64,000 bases of DNA from Selenomonadales bacterium UBA7018 (GTDB taxonomy: Bacteria > Bacillota > Negativicutes > Selenomonadales > Selenomonadaceae): assembly GCA_002448305.1 (NCBI GenBank), contig DJWY01000016.1, positions 1-64,000 on the forward strand. Reading direction: 5' to 3'. Below the pieces are notes generated by a model. The model worked only from the letters and a program-made list of their open reading frames with translations. It was not told where the DNA came from and made no database searches. Position numbers and translations under genes: made by a program. This document shows positions 59,443-64,000 of the stretch, in pieces. The number at the start of each line of letters is the position of its first letter. Position 1 is the stretch's first letter.

Positions 59443-61914
59443 ATGGAGAAATACAATCCACAGGAAATTGAAAAGAAATGGCAAGAGGTTTGGAACGCGC
59501 CGGATTATTATCGCACGGTCGAAGACGAGAGCCGCCCGAAATATTACGCGCTGGAAATGTTCCCGTATCCTTCCGGAAATTTGCATATGGGGCACGTTCG
59601 GAACTATTCAATCGGCGACGTGGTTGCGCGTTATCGCATGATGGCGGGTTATAACGTCCTGCACCCAATGGGCTTTGATGCGTTCGGAATGCCCGCCGAA
59701 AATGCCGCGATTGCTCACGGCGTCAAGCCGGGCGATTGGACTTTTGCCAATATCCGCAACATGACGGCGCAACAAAAGGCTATGGGACTTGCTTACGATT
59801 GGGAGCGCGAAGTTGAGACTTGCCGCGAAGATTATTACCGTTGGACGCAGTGGCTTTTTGAACTTTTCTATAAGCGCGGGCTTGCTTACAAGAAAGAAGC
59901 GGCGGTTAATTGGTGCGACAAGTGCGGCACGGTTTTAGCGAACGAGCAAGTCATTGACGGAAAATGTTGGCGTTGCGATTCCGAAGTTCATAAAAAGAAT
60001 TTAGCGCAATGGTTTTTCAAAATCACGGCTTATGCCGACGAACTTTTAAAAGATTTGGACAAGTTGACGGGCTGGCCTAATCGCGTCAAGATTATGCAGG
60101 AAAATTGGATTGGACGCAGTGAAGGCTTGGAACTTTCTTTTGACGCGCCCGAACTCGGCGAAAAAATTTCTGTCTACACCACGCGCCCCGATACGTCATT
60201 TGGTATAACTTTCCTTGCGCTGGCTCCTGAACACCCGCTAGTTGAGAAAATCTGCGCGGCTTCTCCTAAAGCTGATGAGCTTAAAAAATTCTGCGAACGC
60301 GCCCGCAGTCAAAGCGATATTGAGCGCACGTCGAGCGAATCCGAGAAGGAAGGCATTTTCACCGGCTTTTATTGTATCAATCCCTTCAACGGGCGCAAAG
60401 TGCAAATTTGGATAACAAATTACGTCGTATTCGAGTATGGCACGGGCGCAGTTATGGGCGTTCCTTCCGGCGACCAGCGCGATTGGATGTTCGCCAAAAA
60501 GTACGGACTTGATATTATTTTGACGCTTCAGCCCAAAGATAAAGAACTTAAACTTGAGGAAATGGACGCGGCTTATATCGAGCATGAAGGCGTTATGATT
60601 AATTCCGGCAAGTTCACGGGAATGGATTTTCAAACGGGCTTTAAAGCGATTATGGACGAGGCGGAAAAACTCGGCTTCGGCAAGCGCAAAGTTAATTATC
60701 GTCTGCGCGATTGGCTGATAAGTCGTCAACGCTATTGGGGCGCGCCTATTCCCGTCATTTACTGCGACAAGTGCGGCGAAGTTCTAGTTCCCGAAGAAGA
60801 TTTGCCCGTCAAACTTCCCGACGATGTAGAGTTTAAGCAAGGCGCGTTAAGTCCGCTTTCGACAAGCAAACAGTTTAACGAATGCACTTGCCCGAAATGC
60901 GGTGGTCATGCTCACCGCGAAACCGACACAATGGATACTTTCATTTGTTCGAGCTGGTATTATATGCGCTACGCCGACCCGCACAACGATAAAATGCCAT
61001 TTGCCCGCGACAAGGTCAACTATTGGAATCCCGTCGACCAATACATTGGCGGCATTGAGCACGCGATTTTGCATTTGCTTTACTCCAGATTTTTCACAAA
61101 AGTTTTGCGCGATGCTAAGCTTTTGGACTATGACGAACCGTTTTCAAATTTGTTGACGCAAGGCATGGTTATCAAGGACGGCGCGAAAATGTCGAAGTCT
61201 TTAGGCAATGTCGTCAGCCCAGAAGAAATTATCAGCAAATATGGCGCAGATACTGCCAGATTGTTTATTCTGTTCGCCGCGCCGGTTGAGCGTGATTTAG
61301 ATTGGAGCGATGAAGGCGTTCAAGGTTCATTCAGATTTTTAAACCGCGTCTGGAGGATTTTGGGAATATTCGGCGACGCGATTAAGGCTGGAGCCGATGA
61401 TTATTCCGCACAGATTTTGACGCCCGAAGAAATTTCATTGCGCCGCACGTTGCACAAGACGATTAAAAAAGTCACGGAAGATATTCGCGACCGCTTTGCA
61501 TTCAATACGGCGATTAGTTCGCTAATGGAGCTTGTCAACGCAATGCATGTTTTCCAAGATAAACCGATTAACCCGAATTTAGCACGAGAGCTTGCGAAAA
61601 ATCTTCTGATAATGCTTGCGCCATTCGTGCCACACATTGCCGCAGAACTTTGGAGTAAATTTTTTGACGGTGATGTTCACAAGCAAAATTGGGCGACTTT
61701 CGACGCTGAAGCGATTGTCGAGGAAGAAATTGAGATTGTCATACAGATTAACGGAAAAGTTCGCGAGCATGCGAAAATTCCTGTCGGATTGAGCAAAAAT
61801 GATTTAGAAAAACTTGCGCCGACGTTGCCGCGAGTTAGCGAGCTGACTGTGGGCAAAAAAATCGTTAAGATTATTGCCGTCCCGAATAAGCTGATTAATA
61901 TCGTCGTAAGATAA
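59443..61914 (+). CDS. leuS: Leucyl-tRNA synthetase
   Basis: LeuRS, 823 residues, class I. HIGH motif HMGH at 48-51 in [15 protein letters not shown], zinc-type CDKCG pair near 160, CP1 editing domain about 220-400 ([21 protein letters not shown]), KMSKS at 582-586. Full length. GGAGGCG precedes the ATG. Confidence 0.97.
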   Translation: MEKYNPQEIEKKWQEVWNAPDYYRTVEDESRPKYYALEMFPYPSGNLHMGHVRNYSIGDVVARYRMMAGYNVLHPMGFDAFGMPAENAAIAHGVKPGDWTFANIRNMTAQQKAMGLAYDWEREVETCREDYYRWTQWLFELFYKRGLAYKKEAAVNWCDKCGTVLANEQVIDGKCWRCDSEVHKKNLAQWFFKITAYADELLKDLDKLTGWPNRVKIMQENWIGRSEGLELSFDAPELGEKISVYTTRPDTSFGITFLALAPEHPLVEKICAASPKADELKKFCERARSQSDIERTSSESEKEGIFTGFYCINPFNGRKVQIWITNYVVFEYGTGAVMGVPSGDQRDWMFAKKYGLDIILTLQPKDKELKLEEMDAAYIEHEGVMINSGKFTGMDFQTGFKAIMDEAEKLGFGKRKVNYRLRDWLISRQRYWGAPIPVIYCDKCGEVLVPEEDLPVKLPDDVEFKQGALSPLSTSKQFNECTCPKCGGHAHRETDTMDTFICSSWYYMRYADPHNDKMPFARDKVNYWNPVDQYIGGIEHAILHLLYSRFFTKVLRDAKLLDYDEPFSNLLTQGMVIKDGAKMSKSLGNVVSPEEIISKYGADTARLFILFAAPVERDLDWSDEGVQGSFRFLNRVWRILGIFGDAIKAGADDYSAQILTPEEISLRRTLHKTIKKVTEDIRDRFAFNTAISSLMELVNAMHVFQDKPINPNLARELAKNLLIMLAPFVPHIAAELWSKFFDGDVHKQNWATFDAEAIVEEEIEIVIQINGKVREHAKIPVGLSKNDLEKLAPTLPRVSELTVGKKIVKIIAVPNKLINIVVR

Positions 61915-61929
61915 ATTTCCCGCAAAAAA

Positions 61930-61965
61930 ATTATCCCCCGCGCAGATTTACGCAGGGGATTTTTT
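61930..61965. terminator. Bidirectional terminator between leuS and the FHA gene
   Basis: AAATTATCCCCCGCG...CGCAGGGGATTTTTTT: A-run on one side, T-run on the other. Confidence 0.75.
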
Positions 61966-62735
61966 TATAAAACTTTATAAGTCAGTGTCGTGTTGCCGAT
62001 TAAAATTTTATCGCCGTCCTTGAGTTCGCAACTACTAACCGGCTTTTTATTGACGAACGTACCGTTGAGGCTGCCCGCGTCGTAGAGGATATGTCTATGG
62101 CGTTCGTAGGAAATGTAAGCGTGAATTCGCGAGACGCTATCATCTTCAAGGACGAAATCATTTGTAGTCTTTCGACCGAGATAAATTTGCCTTTCGCCGC
62201 AAACTACCTCCGCATTTTTAAAATCGGTAATGACAGCGAGATTATATTCGACCTTGCGCGTTGGCGACGTGCGCATTGATTTAATAATTTTAGTCTTGTC
62301 GGCAATAATCGTGTTGTCGTTATCGTTGGAGCTAATGTCCTCAATCAGAGTATGGGAGAGAACATCGTTTTCAAGATTAATCGTATCGACTTCGGAATCA
62401 GTCGGGGTAACGTATTCGGACTCAATGACGATAGGATTATCATTAGCCGACATTTTTTTTATTTTGACGGAAAGCTTGCCGTCCATAAAGCAATTTTCGC
62501 GAATAACTTTGCGTTCAACTGCTTCATGCAAAGCCTTTATGAGACGCGCCGCGCTTAGTCTGTGGCAATCTTCTTCGCAAAGGTAAATTGTATAGGAATT
62601 GGGAACGATTTTATCTTTATTTTTTTTCTTAGTGACTTCGCGTTCAAGGGCTTTTATAAGTTCGTCTGGCTCGACTTCTTTGCGCCGTTGAAAAAGGTTG
62701 GTTAGCTGTTCGCTTATCACGCTTGCGAGCTTCAA
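61965..62735 (-). CDS. FhaA-like protein (DUF3662 and FHA domain)
   Basis: A 256-residue cytoplasmic protein. The N-terminal about 95 residues fit DUF3662/FhaA-N (FQRRKEVEPDELIKALEREV, VPNSYTIYLCEEDCHRL). A Thr/Ser/Asp-rich linker of about 60 residues follows, then an FHA domain: YLGRKTTNDFVLEDDSVSRIHAYI, YDAGSLNGTFVNKKPV, LKDGDKILIGNTTL, which reads phosphothreonine. Linker threonines could be kinase targets (inference). GGAGGCGGC precedes the ATG. Confidence 0.87.
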   Translation of the reverse strand: MKLASVISEQLTNLFQRRKEVEPDELIKALEREVTKKKNKDKIVPNSYTIYLCEEDCHRLSAARLIKALHEAVERKVIRENCFMDGKLSVKIKKMSANDNPIVIESEYVTPTDSEVDTINLENDVLSHTLIEDISSNDNDNTIIADKTKIIKSMRTSPTRKVEYNLAVITDFKNAEVVCGERQIYLGRKTTNDFVLEDDSVSRIHAYISYERHRHILYDAGSLNGTFVNKKPVSSCELKDGDKILIGNTTLTYKVL

Positions 62736-62795
62736 GTTTGCCGCCTCCTTAAAATTTTCATGTTATTATTATAGCATAGTTTTAGCCAAAAAAAA

Positions 62796-62824
62796 TACTG
62801 TCCGACGAAAAAAATCGGACAGCA
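62796..62824 (-). terminator. rplQ terminator
   Basis: CTGTCCGA (62798-62805)/TCGGACAG (62815-62822), followed on the minus strand by ATTTTTTTT. Confidence 0.85.
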
Positions 62825-62846
62825 TTTTTCTATTGCCGAGAAATTT

Positions 62847-63188
62847 TTAAACCAATTCGATTAAGACCATAGGCGCGGCATCTCCGCGACGCGGCGCAAC
62901 TTTAATTATTCTAGTATAACCGCCTGCGCGGTCGGTATATTTGCCGGCAGTTTCTTCAAAAATTTTATGAACAACGTCGACATCAGCGACGAGATTGATA
63001 GCTTGACGGCGTGCGCTTAAGTCGCCGCGTTTAGCAAGCGTGATAACTTTTTCGGCGAACTTGCGAAGTTCTTTAGCGCGAGCTTCAGTCGTCTCGATGC
63101 GCTCGTATTGGAAAAGTGCGCTAAGCAAACTTTTGAACATAGCCTTGCGTGCGCCGGAATTCCTTCCCAGTTTTCTATAGCTCATCAA
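62847..63188 (-). CDS. rplQ: 50S ribosomal protein L17
   Basis: L17, 113 residues. [44 protein letters not shown] and the C-terminal [25 protein letters not shown]. It follows rpoA in the universal order. AGGAGG precedes the ATG. Confidence 0.97.
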   Translation of the reverse strand: MMSYRKLGRNSGARKAMFKSLLSALFQYERIETTEARAKELRKFAEKVITLAKRGDLSARRQAINLVADVDVVHKIFEETAGKYTDRAGGYTRIIKVAPRRGDAAPMVLIELV

Positions 63189-63209
63189 GTTTCCTCCTTC
63201 CTGCCAAAT

Positions 63210-64000
63210 TTATTCTTCCATATAGAGCGGGGGAACGCCGGGTGAATTTGGGTCTTGCTTGAACGAAACGCCCAGTGCCTCCATTGTGTGTTTAATTTCT
63301 TCAAAAGATTTGCGACCGAGATTGCGGACTTTCATCATTTCCTCTTCGGTCTTGTCGGCTAAGTCGGCGACAATGTGAATGCCGGCTCTCTTAAGGCAAT
63401 TCGTTGAGCGCACGCTAAGTTCAAGTTCTTCGATAGGCTTAGCGAGATTTTTATCAAGCGTCAAGCCGACATCGTCTTCATTTTCCTTAGCGGCGATTTC
63501 CAGTTCGTCTTGAATTTCTTCAGCCGCGATACTGTCCATGCTCTGGAAAAGTTTCATGTGCGCGATAATAATTGCAGCGGCCTTCGCGACAGCCTCTTCA
63601 GGACCGACCGTGCCATCTGTCCAGACTTCGAGAATTAATTTATCAAAATCCATTTCGTTGCCGACGCGAGTATCAGTCACTTCGTAATTAACGCGCAGAA
63701 CCGGCGAGAAAATAGAATCGATAGGAATTGTGCCGATAATGTCATCGGGATTTTTATTTTTCTCGGCTGGGTCGTAGCCGCGACCGGTGCGAGCTAACAT
63801 TTCCATTTTGAGTTTTCCAGTTTCGTTAAGCCAAGCGATATGCAAATTTGGATTCAAAATTTCAATGCTGGGGTCGCAATCAATATCGGCGGCAGTAACT
63901 TCGCGGCGTTCACCAGGTTTATGGAAACCGTCTTTAATTTCCTCTGCAACGTCTACGTCAATGCGCAGGGGATAAGTTCTAGGCGGCGTGGTCGAAACTT
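63210..64000 (-). CDS. rpoA: RNA polymerase subunit alpha, N-terminally cut by the window
   Basis: C-terminal about 263 residues of RpoA; the frame is open to the right edge (TPPRTYPLRIDVDV is the first readable part) and the true start is outside. The NTD end shows LNPNLHIAWL, GRGYDPAEKNK, IPIDSIFSPVLRVNYEVTDTRVG; the CTD shows LELSVRSTNCLKRAGI and VRNLGRKSFEEIKHTMEALG, which contact UP elements and activators. An in-frame ATG or TTG inside is not the start. Confidence 0.97.
   Translation of the reverse strand, partial: VSTTPPRTYPLRIDVDVAEEIKDGFHKPGERREVTAADIDCDPSIEILNPNLHIAWLNETGKLKMEMLARTGRGYDPAEKNKNPDDIIGTIPIDSIFSPVLRVNYEVTDTRVGNEMDFDKLILEVWTDGTVGPEEAVAKAAAIIIAHMKLFQSMDSIAAEEIQDELEIAAKENEDDVGLTLDKNLAKPIEELELSVRSTNCLKRAGIHIVADLADKTEEEMMKVRNLGRKSFEEIKHTMEALGVSFKQDPNSPGVPPLYMEE

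Overview
The window looks like the chromosome of a flagellated, anaerobic member of the Bacillota, most likely a Negativicutes/Selenomonadales-type bacterium (inference). The support is the Firmicute gene neighbourhoods (proB-proA-nadD-yqeK-lytR-rsfS, gdpP-yybS, DUF881-sbp-ftsZ, mutS2), a flagellar basal-body operon, an anaerobic glycerol-3-phosphate dehydrogenase GlpABC, a cobalamin adenosyltransferase, meso-diaminopimelate dehydrogenase, a GT61-type glycan transferase and frequent TTG/GTG starts. Most genes are ordinary housekeeping genes.

Layout. 0-4.5 kb: a membrane-anchored protein, a CofE-like ligase, a secreted GH84 hexosaminidase, a LUD-domain protein and a DUF6033 protein. 4.7-6.6 kb: HD hydrolase and gltX. 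6.7-15 kb (minus strand): cvfB, rsfS, lytR-type, yqeK, a GT61 gene, nadD, proA, an NlpC/P60 protein and proB, with two small membrane-protein ORFs in the gaps. 15.1-20.7 kb is a scarred accessory zone: cobO, two Gfo/Idh/MocA oxidoreductases (one with an internal deletion), a dead GPH sugar transporter carrying an antisense DNA-binding-domain fragment, a cytidylate-kinase-like gene, IS5-family transposase tails and a broken MORN-repeat fragment. 20.7-29.2 kb: gdpP, yybS, tRNA-Ala(CGC), ttcA-like, AIM24-like, ddh, panF-yhdT. 29.3-31 kb: a dicarboxylate symporter fused to a degenerate GHKL/RsbW-like domain.

31.1-34.0 kb is the most unusual stretch. Seven compact cassettes lie head to tail, each with its own promoter, RBS, short gene and terminator. 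Six encode double-glycine (Nif11-like) leader peptides with unrelated, cysteine-free C-termini; the seventh encodes a small secreted protein. All seven share a stacked promoter module (TTGAC-N16/17-TAAAxT followed by TGTAAC-N16-CGTATA, the second resembling an ECF-sigma promoter). The array abuts a pair of paralogous exported proteins that occupy the usual fliI position at the end of the flgB-flgC-fliE-fliF-fliG-fliH operon (34-40.5 kb, minus).

40.7-48.3 kb: a methyltransferase coupled to a CydD-like ABC protein, mutS2, DUF881-sbp-ftsZ and a duplicated-domain membrane protein. 48.5-54.9 kb: a complete glycerol utilisation operon glpA-glpB-glpC-glpK-glpF. 55.3-64 kb: rnc, tRNA-Pro(GGG), a DegT aminotransferase, an M48-TPR protease, leuS, an FHA protein, rplQ and the C-terminal part of rpoA, which runs off the right edge.

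Two dispersed intergenic repeat families recur: degenerate 7-bp tandem repeats (TTAGGAA-like, often as facing arms) and a ~65-95-bp hairpin element found right after three stop codons. At rnc the hairpin element is bracketed by a duplicated copy of the last 54 bp of the gene.
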